Of a stretch of DNA of 64,000 nt, positions 1 to 11,151 are shown piece after piece. Below the pieces are notes generated by a model. It was not told the DNA's origin. It worked only from the letters and a program-made list of their open reading frames with translations, and did not search any database. The stretch comes from Sphaerosporella brunnea (Eukaryota; Ascomycota; Pezizomycetes; Pezizales; Pyronemataceae). The translations under genes and the position numbers were made by a program. Each line of letters begins with the position of its first letter. Position 1 is the first letter of the stretch. The stretch lies in contig VXIS01000027.1 in NCBI GenBank assembly GCA_008704415.1, positions 1 through 64,000 on the forward strand. The letters run 5' to 3'.

Positions 1-63
1 CATATCTCATTCAGCTCGCGCCTTGCTCATGGCTCGGTGCGACTCGCCTTGTGTCCATTACCA
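1..63 (-). mobile_element. Right end of a truncated hAT-1 element
   Basis: The bases ending at 63 read TTGTGTCCATTACCA, the reverse complement of the TAGTGATGGACACAA terminus seen on other hAT-1 copies here. The preceding bases are the usual GGCTCG-rich subterminal sequence. The body of the element lies to the left, outside the window. Confidence 0.6.
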
Positions 64-2650
64 ACTGTAGGTCATGAGAAATGGAAGGTGGGAATGCGGC
101 TACGCATTTCGACCAGCCGGGGCCCAGGGGTCTGCGAGACGGCCTCCTGTGGCAGCAAGGTGCCATGGAAGAGTCGCCAGGCGTTATGTGACAAAAGCAC
201 GAAAACCCAGACGTCTGTAGGCGCCAGAAACGGCGACGGACAACACAGCGACGCGATGCCAGCCAGCCGTGGGGCCAGGCGAACGCATAGATGCAGGGAA
301 GCCTAGACGCCACGAGCCCAAGGATGCCCGGGATGTCCAGATGGACGCAATGCCTAGACGTCACACCAGAAATCCGGGATCCATGAGACCCTTAGGGAGC
401 GGGATGCCTACCCGCTGTGGATCCAGCGATACATGAGATCTCCAGGGACACCGACGCCGATGACCGCCCGCTGAGGGATCATGTCCATACCGTAGGCGCT
501 CGGGTCCGACTTTGTCAGGGATGCGGTCGAACTATCTATGTCGTAGGCCATCGGGTTCTAGTATACTCGGCGATCAATACGGCGACCGGCGAGCGGAGTA
601 TAAGCGACGACCTGCAACTGGAGAGGCGTCCTTGATGGTGTGGACCCTCAGCAACGGCCATGGCGGAGACGGGCAGTAGTGGACTGTGACCCACACGGGA
701 GCTGACTGACCGCGCAATGACGTAACTCGGGATCCAGGTGGCCCTACGCACCTCTACCAGGATCGCGATGCTCTACTCCACCAGGGCTGTGAGCAGTAGG
801 AATACAGACCCCACTGCGGAGACGTTATCAAGCCATTCTATTGCGGTGGTGGAGGAGTCAACGGAATGGGGATGTCAGAGAAGAAGCGCGCTGGCTTCAC
901 CATTGAGGCCAACAACACCGCTCTTGTTGTCCATCCAGATGAGACCACGATGCACTTGCGCTGTTCTATCGCTATCACCAATACACAAAGAATGTTTCAG
1001 CTTTGACAAAATGTGCTCACGGGTGTCTGACCGGCCGGGACGGTCAAATCATCACTGTTGGGCGCTTGTAGATGGTGCGTCTATTGCGCCAAGGATACAG
1101 CGTTCTCACAAATGTTATTTACCGTGCCCTCTTGGTCCAGTTGACATCGCATTGTGCCCGAACCGGAAGAGCTCTTGTGGCGGTGGCCTACATGGGGCAC
1201 ACGGACTGCAGATGAGCTCGGGCTCATGTGGCTGCCTGGACCATCGCGTCTATGTCAACTATCCTCGACAATGACATGCTTGGCAGACCGCGAGGTGGTT
1301 TTCTCCCAGCTTTTCACACCGTTGTACCGATCACACTGCGGTCAGAACCACTGGCATATTCCTATCCTCAATACCGCCGGAAAAATGCGTCCAATTTGTT
1401 GAGGAGATAGCTGTACGCTAGGAGGGTCCCGCCGGCGATGGTACTGTCACATATGCCGCCCGCTAGGACACCGCAGTGTCCTTGGGTGTGCGCCGCCGCC
1501 GAGGCAAGGTTGCTCAACTTGCGGTATCGAAAAAAGAGAAAAGAATGAATGTAGCAAAAGCTCGCAGCTTTCATTGGCAACGGTGCGAAGTTCATAATGT
1601 CGTAACGTGAAATTGATGCGTACAATGGTCCCTTACTGGAACCTCCCCAATCGCATGGCAGGCCGAGTGCGTGCCCCGGAGTGGTGAATAAGCCTGCGTG
1701 CCACATGATTCTTGGCTTGGTGGCAAATTCGTAAAACAAGGAAACGATGGTCATGCGACCTACACGGTCTGCCTTTTGAAGGCTACAAGATTCCAGACCG
1801 GGAGGCGAGTCAGATGGGGAAACCTATGTTCGCATTTTCCTGACCCGTACCAGCCCCCGATTTTGTATTCCCGCAGCCGAGTATCAGCTGTCGCTACCGA
1901 GCAGATTCTTCCGCGCCGAGAACAGCGGCTCAAAACGCAGCAATACACTGAACTGCGATGATATTGAGAAGATCCCAAGCCAGTCCCTGGCCGGTATTAG
2001 CACATAGGAATCCGCTTCGAGCGCGTTCATTCATGATGCGGTCGCGCTGAAGGGAGCCGCAACCAGCCAATGGATTTTCGACGTTGATCTCGCTGTGTCC
2101 AGTCAAACAGGACAGCGTCAAAGCCGAGTTGAAGCCTCAGGTGTCCCAATGGTCGTCCAGAATCAAATGGTGTGCTGCGCCCAAGATACCAAACTCACTG
2201 GCTACGGTTCTCTCAATCGCAGGGTAAAATCACCACAATATGGGATGTGATGAGGTAACAGAGACACATTTTCGAGTGGCAAAGCTTGCTGAAAGCAGTG
2301 ACAAAGAGCTGCGTGAACGCATCAACAATGCAGGACAACCGTTGATTCGAATAACCTTTGGCGCCCAGCATTAGTTCATGTTACAGCTGCTCTCGTTCTT
2401 CGCCAGTCAACCTCTAACCATACATATCCGTCCCGCCGCTGCCGTCCTCTTCCGGGCGGCTGAATCGCCTCATAGAAAACGCCACGCACACTACGATAAG
2501 CTATGGGGGAACCGCCGAGAGCGGCTTGTATCCCTGCAACGACAAGCTTGAAGAAAGCAACCAGAACCGCTGGATTATGGGCGGCCTTTGTGCATTAAAA
2601 AACGACCCAATGACAACAGTGTGAAGGCCTGAAAACACGTACTCCATGTG
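64..2650. other. Stretch without an assignable gene
   Basis: Open frames here are short, overlap on both strands, and show no recognisable domain, start context or intron pattern. I see no terminal repeats, LTR or tandem repeat. It is probably old decayed repeat or intergenic DNA. Confidence 0.4.
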
Positions 2651-2654
2651 CTGA

Positions 2655-3650
2655 GGACACCAAGCGCCGCCGAAGGTGGGTGATGTTGCCACAAGAGGGG
2701 CGAAGTGCACGCTTGGTGGCGTGCGCACGGTATGAGCTTGACGAAGAACAATTTGTGAGGAGCACTTGGCGACATCTCCCCATTACGGGGGTACGAAGGA
2801 TACGTCGTCGCAGGCTCTTAACCGGCCCCTATAAAAGGCCCGTCTGGTCAACTCCTCAAGAGTCGCCGGCACCGCACTTCGTCTTCGCATCCTCGTACCT
2901 CGTCTCCGCATCCTCGCAGCGCTGTTCTTTTCCCACCCACCACGACCGCCTGTACCATCGGCCTGTAGCTCTGCCCACGGGCGAGGCTGGGAGGAGTTCA
3001 GCCCGGCACTGGGCTAGGGGGGTGGGTCGAGGGCTGGCTTTGGCCTCCCGAAGCTCAGCCTCCGGGCCCGGTTCTGACGGGCTAGGGGCAACCATTGCAG
3101 ACGTATGATTCAGGTTTAAGGTGCTTGGTTTTCGGTCTTTTGTATGATTCCTTTCTCTGACTGTTTGGTCGGGTCTTTCTTCTGGCTTTTTTCTCAGTAC
3201 TGTACTTTGTTTTCCCTCCCCGCTGCGGGGAATAGACTAGCCGCCGAATGCGGGGACAGTTCCAACAAGAGCCGCGAAGCGCAAATTTGGCAGGTTGGTC
3301 CCGCGTGCAACTCTGCGAAGGATACATCACCATCCAATAGCCACAGGAGCTACGGAGTGCCAGCTTGGGCGGGGCTGGTGCATCAGCTTGACGAAGAGCA
3401 CTAAATGATCCAAGAGCCGCCGAATCCGGGGTACAGCACCAATAGGAGCCGCGAAGTGCTAGCTTGGCGGCATTTCACAACGAAGAAGAATCGCGCGTGA
3501 TTGAAGAGCCGCTGAATTCGAATGATGTTTCCACAAGAGCTACGAAGTGCAACATTGGCAGTGTGTTGCGGGTCCCAGAGTGACGAAGAATTTCGCGGAA
3601 TTCAAGAGCCGCGAAATGCAAGCCTGGGCGGCGTGGTCCCGGCCCGCAGA
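2655..3650. repeat. ~95-bp tandem array, interrupted by a Crypton derivative
   Basis: A motif of the form AGCCGC(C)GAAT, a short spacer, then (A/G)GAGC(C/T)(A/G)CGAAGTGC and a TTGGC(G/A)G block recurs near 2662, 3239, 3337, 3411, 3505 and 3602, about every 85-97 bp. Each unit carries a GACGAAGA(A/G) stretch. The unit at 2662 is separated from the rest by the element at 2795-3125, so that element seems to have landed inside an existing array. The monomers are diverged. Confidence 0.6.
2795..3125 (+). mobile_element. Short non-autonomous Crypton derivative
   Basis: This ~330-bp segment matches both ends of the longer element at 15160-16530 but lacks the recombinase. Shared 5' parts are a TATAAAA box (2830-2836), the following GGCCCGTCTGGTCAACTCC, and a leader of repeated CTTCGCATCCTCG-type words. 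Shared 3' parts are the TTCAGCCC(G/A)GCACTGGGCTA hairpin sequence, a GAAGCT(C/G)AGCCT block, GCTAGGGGCAACC, and the terminal CAGGTTTAAGG. It keeps promoter and tail and has lost the coding middle, like a MITE. Cryptons have no terminal inverted repeats, and none is seen. The exact ends are uncertain by 10-20 bp. Confidence 0.65.
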
Positions 3651-3659
3651 GCGGCGATT

Positions 3660-5295
3660 CGATTCCTCATTTGCTCGGTTCCGTCCTGCTCGACGTTTCA
3701 TCCAATCCGTCCTCCCGTTCAGTGCATCCTGGATAGGCTCCTGGCTCGTCCTGGGCCGGTATAGTCTTTCTGGAGATGTGGAACGTCGAAACGGCGGGGC
3801 TTAGTCAGCCTTGCGCTCAGCGTGACGCGCGTGTCAGCGCCACCGCGCAACGCCGCCCGTTGCCGAACCAGCCAGCGTACTTTTCAGCGCGACGTAGGTG
3901 GAAAAACGACACCGGTGGCAACGCGATGGTTGTGCTGACACGTGGGCTGCGTTGCTTATGCCTCATTCTCTGGGCGTCAGGCAATGAGTTGGAGTACTAG
4001 GCCTCGCTGCGGAACAGTTCGGGGTATTTTTCTACACTTCGTCTGCAAGCACTGATTCCATGGTTTAGCCGAACACAACAGCCAGTAGGCCGTGACAGGT
4101 GGAGCCCGCAATGATCCCGGTTTCGAGCACCAATGGCAGAGCCTCAAGTTTGGGTTCGGGGAGGCGAAGGATTCCTCCATCATATTTGCCGGGAATGCAA
4201 CTTCTTGCAGCAGCGTGTTTTCAGCGGGATTGTATCAGGAGCCACAACCCGCAGCACGATTACGGCATGAGAGGCGTCGCGATTTGCTGGCGGTAAAGCG
4301 AATTATATCCTGGTTGCAGTCCAATTGTCCGAAGAGCCAGGACCCACTGAAAGAGTTGTCTGAAGCGCGGCTTCAGAAGACCGTTGGAACAGCAAGAAAC
4401 CAAGTCTCGACGGCAAGTGAAGTGGCGGATGACACAATAATACAAGCTCTGTATGTTTGCAGGGAAATCGGAGAACGATGGTGACGATACATGTCTGCGT
4501 GTCACGAGACATTCGGGATGTCCGCGTAGACAGACTGTGGCCGCGTAGCTCTGCCGCACCCTAACCCTAAGTTGGCGTGGATGCTAGGGCGCGAGTCTCC
4601 ACAAATCCAGGCCTATCACACGCGACCACTGTGTTCCACCACCCAGGGTCCTCGAACTTGAAGCAAGATTGCATGCGATAGCCAACTCGGAGAAATAAAC
4701 GACAAGTGCCGGGATTTTTGACCAGATCTTCTTGATGGCACATATGGATGATCCTGGAGGGCGGTTGAGCGCCACCCTCACCGGGGCTATGTAAACAGGA
4801 GCCAAAAGCAGGCATCCGTCGGCGCAATGGAGCAACTATCATTGAAGAGTTCACGATCCAGCCCGAATGGCATTACAGTTCGAGCGAGAGACCAACACGG
4901 TGCTCAAAAATCGTCATGTTTCCACTGCTTTCCAGCATTATGAGTGCCGAGTGCTGGGCAGTGAGGCACTGTCGACACGTTGTCGTGGTCAGCCAACTGA
5001 TCACACTACACCTAACAAACAACTGGTTTCCGAACAACCTGCAACGCAAAGGGTCTCGGTTCTCGGATCGTGCGAGGTGGCATCTACGTGGCGGACGGCG
5101 TTCGCGAGCAACTATTCTACGCCGGCCGAGTCTGTTGCCCTTGATGTCGGTTTCGCGGCCCGTCAGCGGTTCCCCAATCAGGCCCACAGGAGGTAACCAA
5201 TCTGCGCGTCGTTTTTACGACCCGATCCGGTGCCGTTGTTTCGCCGTGTCCCGATATATTCCGTCCTGCAACCTGTGCATTCCCGGCACCGACGG
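3660..5295. other. Stretch without an assignable gene
   Basis: No domain or conserved repeat was recognised. A short telomere-like CCCTAACCCTAA lies near 4560. Several overlapping open frames in 4092-4560 and 4867-5389 exist on both strands, but none shows a convincing start or splice pattern. The right part may belong to the duplicated remnant described next. Confidence 0.35.
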
Positions 5296-5299
5296 AAAC

Positions 5300-5850
5300 C
5301 AAAAGGACGCATGTTTAGCCGCTGCGAAAGACACGCCCGCATTTTCGGACTATCATAACTGCTACACGCTTTCCAATGCAGTAAAGTAATACAGAGCGGG
5401 GGCAGGGAACCGTGTTCCTCTTCATTGTGAACCTGGAGCCCGCGATGGAAACAGATGAGTAGGCGGACCACTCAGTCGAACAAGGTTCGAATTGGCATTC
5501 ACTGGTTGTTTACATCAAGAATGATGTGGTTGGGGATCTATGAACCAACCTACGTTCCCAAAGCAACGAGACAAAATGGCGCATCTTTTGGATGCTGCCT
5601 TCCATCCACGAACAAAGACTCACGCCTGGACGACCCGCCTGGCATACCTCCAGGAGCGAACACCGCTCAAAATTTGCACGCAGCCGGTAACCTCCACCGA
5701 TGGGGACCAAGCGTATTGAAACGCTGCGAAAGAAACCCCCGATTTCCCTGACTACGACAACAGCCGAACGATTTCCAAGGCAGTAAAGGAGTGCCGAGCG
5801 AGCCAGGGAACGGTGTTCCTATTCGTTGTCAATCTGGGCCCAGCCGCTAG
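5300..5850 (+). pseudogene. Duplicated ORF remnant of unknown family
   Basis: Two related segments, about 5317-5443 and 5717-5845, lie about 400 bp apart in direct orientation. Both contain GCTGCGAAAGA(C/A)AC, (T/A)TTTCCAA(T/G)GCAGTAAAG and a CAGGGAAC(C/G)GTGTTCCT block. In the second copy the plus frame reads roughly AAKETPDFPDYDN, SKAVKECRASQ and GTVFLFVVNLGP. The first copy needs frame changes and a stop to give the same pattern. Conservation at protein level suggests a once-coding sequence duplicated in tandem and then decayed. I do not recognise the family. No start codon can be chosen. Confidence 0.35.
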
Positions 5851-7078
5851 GCTACCCAACATTACAACCATCGATGAGGGTATAGATTTGCATACAGCGA
5901 CAGGATGAGCGTCCTTTGGTGCCCCATATCTGTAAGTTTCAGCTCATTCCATACAGAGTAAAGCCGGGAGCAAATTTTGCACCGGAGAGCCACAGGACCC
6001 CTCGGGGGGCTACCCCACCCGACAACCATCCATGGGGGGATAGATGCCAATGTAGTGCCAGATTGAGCGTCCTTTGATGCCCTATATCTGTAAATTTAAG
6101 CTCATTCCATACAGAATAATCGCCTAGCACATATTGACCGGGACTGCCACAGGACCCTACGCGGCGCCATCTCACATGACAACCAACGATGGGGGGATAG
6201 GTTTGAATAGATTGGAAGATTGTGCGTTCTTTGAAGCCCTATATCTGTCAGTTTAAGCTCATTCTATACAGAATAATGGCCGGTATCACATATTGACCTG
6301 GAGTGCCACAGGGCCCTACGCGGCGTCATTAAACATGACAACAAACGATGGGGGGATAGGTTTGAATAGAGCGGAAGATCCAGCGTTATTTGATGCCCTA
6401 TATCCGTCAGTTTGAGCTGATTCCACAGAGAGTACAGGCGGGTAGTACATTTTGACCCGGAGAGCAGCGGAGCCACACCACATGACAACCATCCATGGGG
6501 GATAGATTTGAATACACGGGGAGGATTACCGTCCTTTGAAGCTCTATATCGGCAAGTCTGAGCGCATTTCATAGATAGTAAGTGCTGATATTACATTTTG
6601 ACAGGGAGAGCCACCCCGAAGAGCCACAGAATGCCCCGTGGTGCCATCCCACATAGCAACCATCCATGGGGGGATTGAGTTGAATACAAGGGGAAGATGA
6701 ACGTCCTTTAATGCTCTAAAGCTAAAAGGTTGAGCTCATTGCATAGAGGGCAAAGCCCTGGAGCACATTTTCACTCGGAGAGGACCCACCGCGCGGCGAT
6801 CACAGATTACAACCATCCACAAGGGGATAGATTTGCATACAACGGCAGGATCAGCGTCGTTTGATGCCCCATATCTGTCAGTTTCAGCTCATTCCATAGA
6901 GAGTAGACGCTGGTAGGACATTTTCACCCAGAGAGCCACAGGACCGGTTGCTGGGCTACCCCACATTACGACCATGCATAGCGGAATACCTTTGGACACA
7001 GCGGATGATGAGCGCCTTTGATGCTCCATATCTGTAAATTTCAGCTTATTCCATACAGAGTAATGGCCGGTAGCACTA
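5850..7078. repeat. Sat1: ~160-bp satellite array, eight monomers
   Basis: The block ACAACCATCCATGGGGGGAT and diverged forms start near 5858, 6022, 6178, 6336, 6483, 6654, 6808 and 6968, giving spacings of 147-171 bp. Each monomer also carries GAGCGTCCTTTGATGCCC, TATATCTGT, CAGCTCATTCCATA and GAGAGCCACAGGACC blocks. The monomers are clearly diverged, so the array is not recent. Inverted relatives of the same monomer lie inside the hAT-4 element at 36480-36835. Confidence 0.85.
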
Positions 7079-7079
7079 A

Positions 7080-8600
7080 GGCCCTGCAGGCGCAGGCTGT
7101 TCCGAAGTCCGTGCTTGCCCCCAGGAATGTCCTCTGCCTCCCGCGGTCGCACACAGCTTCCCGTTGATGCTCCCTCCTGAATGAGTGTCGTGACGCCGTC
7201 GTATGCTGTGCATGCGGACGCAAACCCCGCACAACCTTTTCAACTCTCCGCGCGTGCTTTGCTTACGCAGATTCGGCAGATCCGGGAGGTTTCTACGGCC
7301 CCGTTGTTTTCGGTGGGTTTGGCATCGCTGGCAAATTTGTTGTCGTTGTCGTCGTTGTCGTCGTCGTCGTGGGCGGTCGTGGGTGGGCTCGGGTTGATGG
7401 GGATGGTTGAACATGGCTGCCTGCCATACGAGCCCTTGGCGGTGCAGGACAAAACATTTGGGCCCGCACACAGCCAGCCGAGCTCGAGAACGTTTCTTCT
7501 GGGCGAGTAGATTTATTAGGGGCGGCTCGCTGCAGCCGCATACTCGATGGAAGCGGCGTGAGAGGAGAGGTGACGCGACGGTCTTATCGCGGGGAGAACA
7601 GAGGGCCGTCACTATCTGAACGGATGTGCTGGCTGCAAAGTGCTGGTTGTGTTCGGAGAGCATGCACAACTGAAAGCACAGTGTCGTCGGCGTTCATGAT
7701 TTCCACCATCACAACTCGCGAGATCCCACCTTATGTTTGCAGAACCCAGCATGTGGTACCAGCGTGAACAGCGTACAGCAAGCAGAAAACCCAAGACGAG
7801 TCAACCAAGAGGCAAGAGTCGTCCTGGGGACGCCACAACAACGGAATATCGCGCCCCTGAGCGATGTCACGAATAAGTGCGCTGCCCTCTCGCTACGACG
7901 CACGGACTGCGCGCGGTTCTGCCATTTGGAGCAGCGAAATCGGCAGCGGAAGACTTCATGCACTGCGTCGCACGATCCGTGACACTTGGCCCGGCAGGAA
8001 TGTGGATGATGCACTTGTTGTCTAGCAGTTGTTGTTGGGTGTGTGTGGACAGGGGCGACTGCACAATGGCAGCGAAACCAGGTGATGTGCCTGAAGCGTA
8101 TTTCTGTCCCGGGGCGGCCTCAGAGTGAGATAGCTAACTCCGCCGTTGAGGCCAGGATTTATATTGCTGCTGTAACACCACCGATGGCTGGCCTGGCAGG
8201 ACATATTGGCGTAGTCACCTGTTTGATGTGGACGCAACGTGAACCGAGTGTTTTCGACCTCAAGCCTAGAACTGGCCATGCTTGTTGTCCTGGCCACTGT
8301 CCCTATAATACCTCGACCTTCGCGTATCATTGCAAATTGCGGCAGGCGGAAGCTTGGCCGGCGGGGAGGGTAGTTAGAAGCTGCATTCGACAATTGCCAG
8401 AGAGACCATATCAAGACCACACTTAGGCAGCTGGGATAGTCCCCAGCGAGGCCGATGGATACCAAGCTGAACGACGAGGTAAAGGTAGGTGGCAAGGATA
8501 ATGGACTGTTGCAGTTGTTGCAGGAGGGTGTGGGAGCGCTGCATCTGCCGCAAAGGATAGGGCGGGCGCAGTCATGGTGGAAAATGGCAAGGTTTCGATT
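7080..8600. other. Stretch without an assignable gene; one microsatellite
   Basis: Positions 7339-7370 hold a TTG/TCG trinucleotide run. On the minus strand it gives Arg/Gln- or Asp/Asn-rich frames that look like translated microsatellite. Long open frames at 7076-7669 and 8022-8696 on the minus strand have erratic composition and no domain, and I do not accept them as genes. Confidence 0.4.
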
Positions 8601-9050
8601 GATAGACCGCGGTGGGAATACGGGAAGTAGGACGAGTGGTCCGCGTACGGTCCATCCCGGACTGCAGGCTGGATCAGACTCAATGGAACGATCCAACCCG
8701 GTGCGGGCCTGAGAAGGACCACCACGTTCGTGTTTAATTCAGTCCACGGCGACCAGGGAACGGGAAAAACCGCGTTCGACTGCAGCCGACTGGATGGTGA
8801 GTAAGGTTGTTGGTTGATGTGACTTGTCATATGAATGGCTGTAGATACCCACCCGAAGTCTGTTTGCCGGGTGTGGACCCTTTGCCATGCAGCCGCGGAC
8901 CTTTTGATTGCTTGTGTGGGTTGAGTTTTCTGCCAAATCCACCTTGGCCAGGTTGGCATACCGAACAGGGAGTTGCCTCGTATCCAAAAAGATTTGGTCG
9001 TCAATTCGGAATGCATGCCGTTGTTGGTATCTGTTGGTTTCTACCGTCAT
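8600..9050. repeat. Dispersed repeat, second copy at 24740-25050
   Basis: Shared blocks in the same order are GGTCC(A/G)TCCCGGACT, GAAGGACCACCAC, CAGTCCACGG, CGACTGCAG(C/T)CGACTG, TTAAGGTTGT/GTAAGGTTGT and GGACTTTGTGCCATGC-like sequence. The GGACTGCAGTCC-rich ends resemble hAT subterminal regions, but no terminal repeat or target duplication could be fixed. Confidence 0.45.
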
Positions 9051-9215
9051 ATTGAGCTGAGATTTTGTCCGGCTGTGCATCCTGCATCCGGAGGTCTAGC
9101 GTCATGCGATCGGTTGCTGGGAGTACTGTGGTGCAGGAGGCTATCGTCCAGTCAGTATCGGTTTGCACGCTAAAGTACTCTCCTTGTCATATTTGGTTTT
9201 TTATGACGTCCTCCT

Positions 9216-10070
9216 CAGTGTTCCTCAAACTCCAGTCCAACCAGTCCTGAGCGCGGACCGGACCTGGACCACATCATGCAGTCCAGTCCGAGAGGCTGCC
9301 CTGGACCAATCAGTCCTTGGGGTGGTAAGGACTGGACGGCCTGCAGGCGATCCAGTCGACTGGATACTTCTAGCGGAGTAATGTATTGCATAAGGATTTT
9401 ATATTCAAAGCGCGTCGTCAAAACCCATAAGCCAAACTGTGTCCTCCGCACGCTCCAAAAGTCCTTTGTGCATCGTCCCCATCAGGTTGCTGGATACAGA
9501 GCGCATTTAGCATGTCCTCAAGCTCCGTAATCTCAGCATGGCTCACGCTAATAAGCCCATCCCGGTGCCAACTTTTCAGGCACTCCAATGCGTTGACAGC
9601 TTCGTCACTCAGCTGGCAACGACGGTCGTCAAGGGTGATTTTTGCGCTGCTGAAGACCCGTTCTGGCTCAGCGGACATGGCGGGTATTGACAGAAATCCG
9701 AGCGCCATTTTGTCGAGGTCTTTCCACTTAGGATCAGTTCTTTTGCGCGCCCAGTATGCAATCTCATCGGTAGCCGCCCCCGGTTCAAGCGGTGGTTCTT
9801 CTTCGGTTGCCACAGCGGAAGATGGCAAAGATAGAGATATTTTTTTTCTCCGGGGCATGTTCGCCTCCTTGACGCGTACAGCTCGCACATTCCGGCTCAC
9901 GGTATATTACATAAGCTTGGACTGCAGACCGACCCAGTACACGGAAATTTGGACCAGGCCGTCCAGTCCGCTGGAAATCCCGGATTGCGTCATCGCAGTC
10001 CACCGAAAAGAGTGGACTAGAATGGACTTTGGCAGACGGTCCAAGCCGCCCCGGCCCGTGAGGAACACTT
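9216..10070 (-). mobile_element. hAT-2 element, 855 bp, with 8-bp target duplication
   Basis: The left end reads CAGTGTTCCTCAAACTCC and the right end, reversed, AAGTGTTCCTCACGGGCC. The flanks are identical: GTCCTCCT at 9208-9215 and GTCCTCCT at 10071-10078. An 8-bp target duplication is the hAT signature. Many GGACTG/CAGTCC words fill the subterminal zones. The element encodes only the C-terminal part of a transposase, so it is internally deleted and could move only with help. Its right target duplication ends 3 bp before that of the next hAT element. Confidence 0.9.
9418..9900 (-). pseudogene. hAT transposase C-terminal fragment (hAT-2)
   Basis: The minus-strand frame encodes the hAT C-terminal dimerisation region: a YWARKR segment, then DKMALGFLSIPAMSAEPERV, FSSAKITLDDRR, and LSDEAVNALECLKSWHRDGL, followed by an acidic helix ending in DMLNALC. 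This is the standard order for the hAT C-terminal domain. A full hAT transposase is usually 600-800 residues with an N-terminal BED finger and an RNase H-like core; only about 160 residues remain. The MPRRKKISLSL stretch at the front is probably where the deletion joins other sequence. It lies wholly within the 9216-10070 element. Not expected to be active. Confidence 0.85.
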
Positions 10071-10089
10071 GTCCTCCTGCGGTTGCAAC

Positions 10090-10870
10090 TAGTGATGGAC
10101 ATAAGCCGAGCCGGCTCGAGCTAAACGCTGGGGCCTCGAACAGAGCCGAGTGAAGCCTGTTGCCTGACGAGCCGAGCTTTTGTTCGAGCCTTTTGCTATG
10201 GCTAGCTAGGTGGGGAGACACCCCGTTGGCAGGACGCAGCTGAAAAGTGCGGGTTGATCGGGAATATTCTGTGGAATTCGTTCAGTTCAGTTTAACTGCT
10301 CAAAAGCTCGCTCAATCACCAGAGCCTCGATGACTGGGAACTTCACAGCATCAATAATATTTCTACAAACACCAGGGATACCGCCGATGGACACAGGGAG
10401 GTTGAGGATGCTTTCAGTTGCGAGGATGAGGATGCCGGAGAGAGCGCGAGGCTCGGCGGCCGGTCGGAGCGAGACCATGCAGAGCAAAGATGGAGCAGCC
10501 GGTCACAGCACGGGTTGCTCCCAATCAGACCACCCAAGCTGGAGCGAACTCGGGGATGGCGCCCGTGGTTTTGACGATGCTGGCCATGGTGATGGCCAGG
10601 AGCACCCGGACAACGGCGACGTGGACGCAGCGGAGGAATCCGAGCTGGAAGGCTTTGATTCCGGCTCAGATCTGTCGGATATATAGTAGTATAGCGAGAT
10701 CTCTAATGTCACTGCGTGCAACATCGTATTGAACGGCTCGTACATCATAAATTGTGTGGCAGCTGGGGCTTTTCAGGCTTGGCTCGGGTTGACAAGCTCA
10801 TGTTCTAACAAGCCGAGCTGGCTCGAGCCTTCCTCATGGCTCGGCTCGGCTGCGCTTGTGTCCATCACTA
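10090..10870. mobile_element. hAT-1 non-autonomous element, 781 bp, perfect target duplication
   Basis: The left end is TAGTGATGGACATAAGCCGA and the right end, reversed, TAGTGATGGACACAAGCGCA. Both flanks are GTTGCAAC (10082-10089 and 10871-10878), a perfect 8-bp duplication. Subterminal sequence is rich in GAGCCGGCTCGAGC words. No hAT transposase motif is present. A 118-codon plus frame (10330-10686) has a basic RMRMPERARGSAAG part and an acidic tail, DAAEESELEGFDSGSDLSDI. A related frame occurs in the copy at 21909, so this body sequence is shared by the family. Confidence 0.9.
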
Positions 10871-11151
10871 GTTGCAACATTTACAAAACAAAATCCAGAA
10901 CTGCGTCCTCTGTATACTTCTGACGAACTCCATCGACCCATTTCTTGCCAGCAGACATTCGAACTTCGACCAAGATGAAGAGCAGTAAATCATTATACGA
11001 ACAGAACTGATCTGTTTTGACATAACTCCTTACCCATTAGCGGGATTGGTAGTAGGTGTGGCAACCTCATAAGTTCCGCAGATCACTTCTTAGTCATAGC
11101 TTATGAACTGCGCAGCTTCTTTGAAAACGATCAAATCATTTTACTCCCAAT

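Noticed and set aside
5850..7078. CRISPR array
   Set aside because: The repeat is a full-length ~160-bp monomer without short identical repeats and unique spacers, and the genome is eukaryotic.
7076..7669. 197-codon Arg/Gln-rich minus frame
   Set aside because: Its distinctive part is translated TTG/TCG microsatellite at 7339-7370; the rest has no domain.
8022..8696. 224-codon minus-strand open frame
   Set aside because: Composition is irregular, it overlaps other frames and part of a dispersed repeat, and there is no domain, promoter or splice support.
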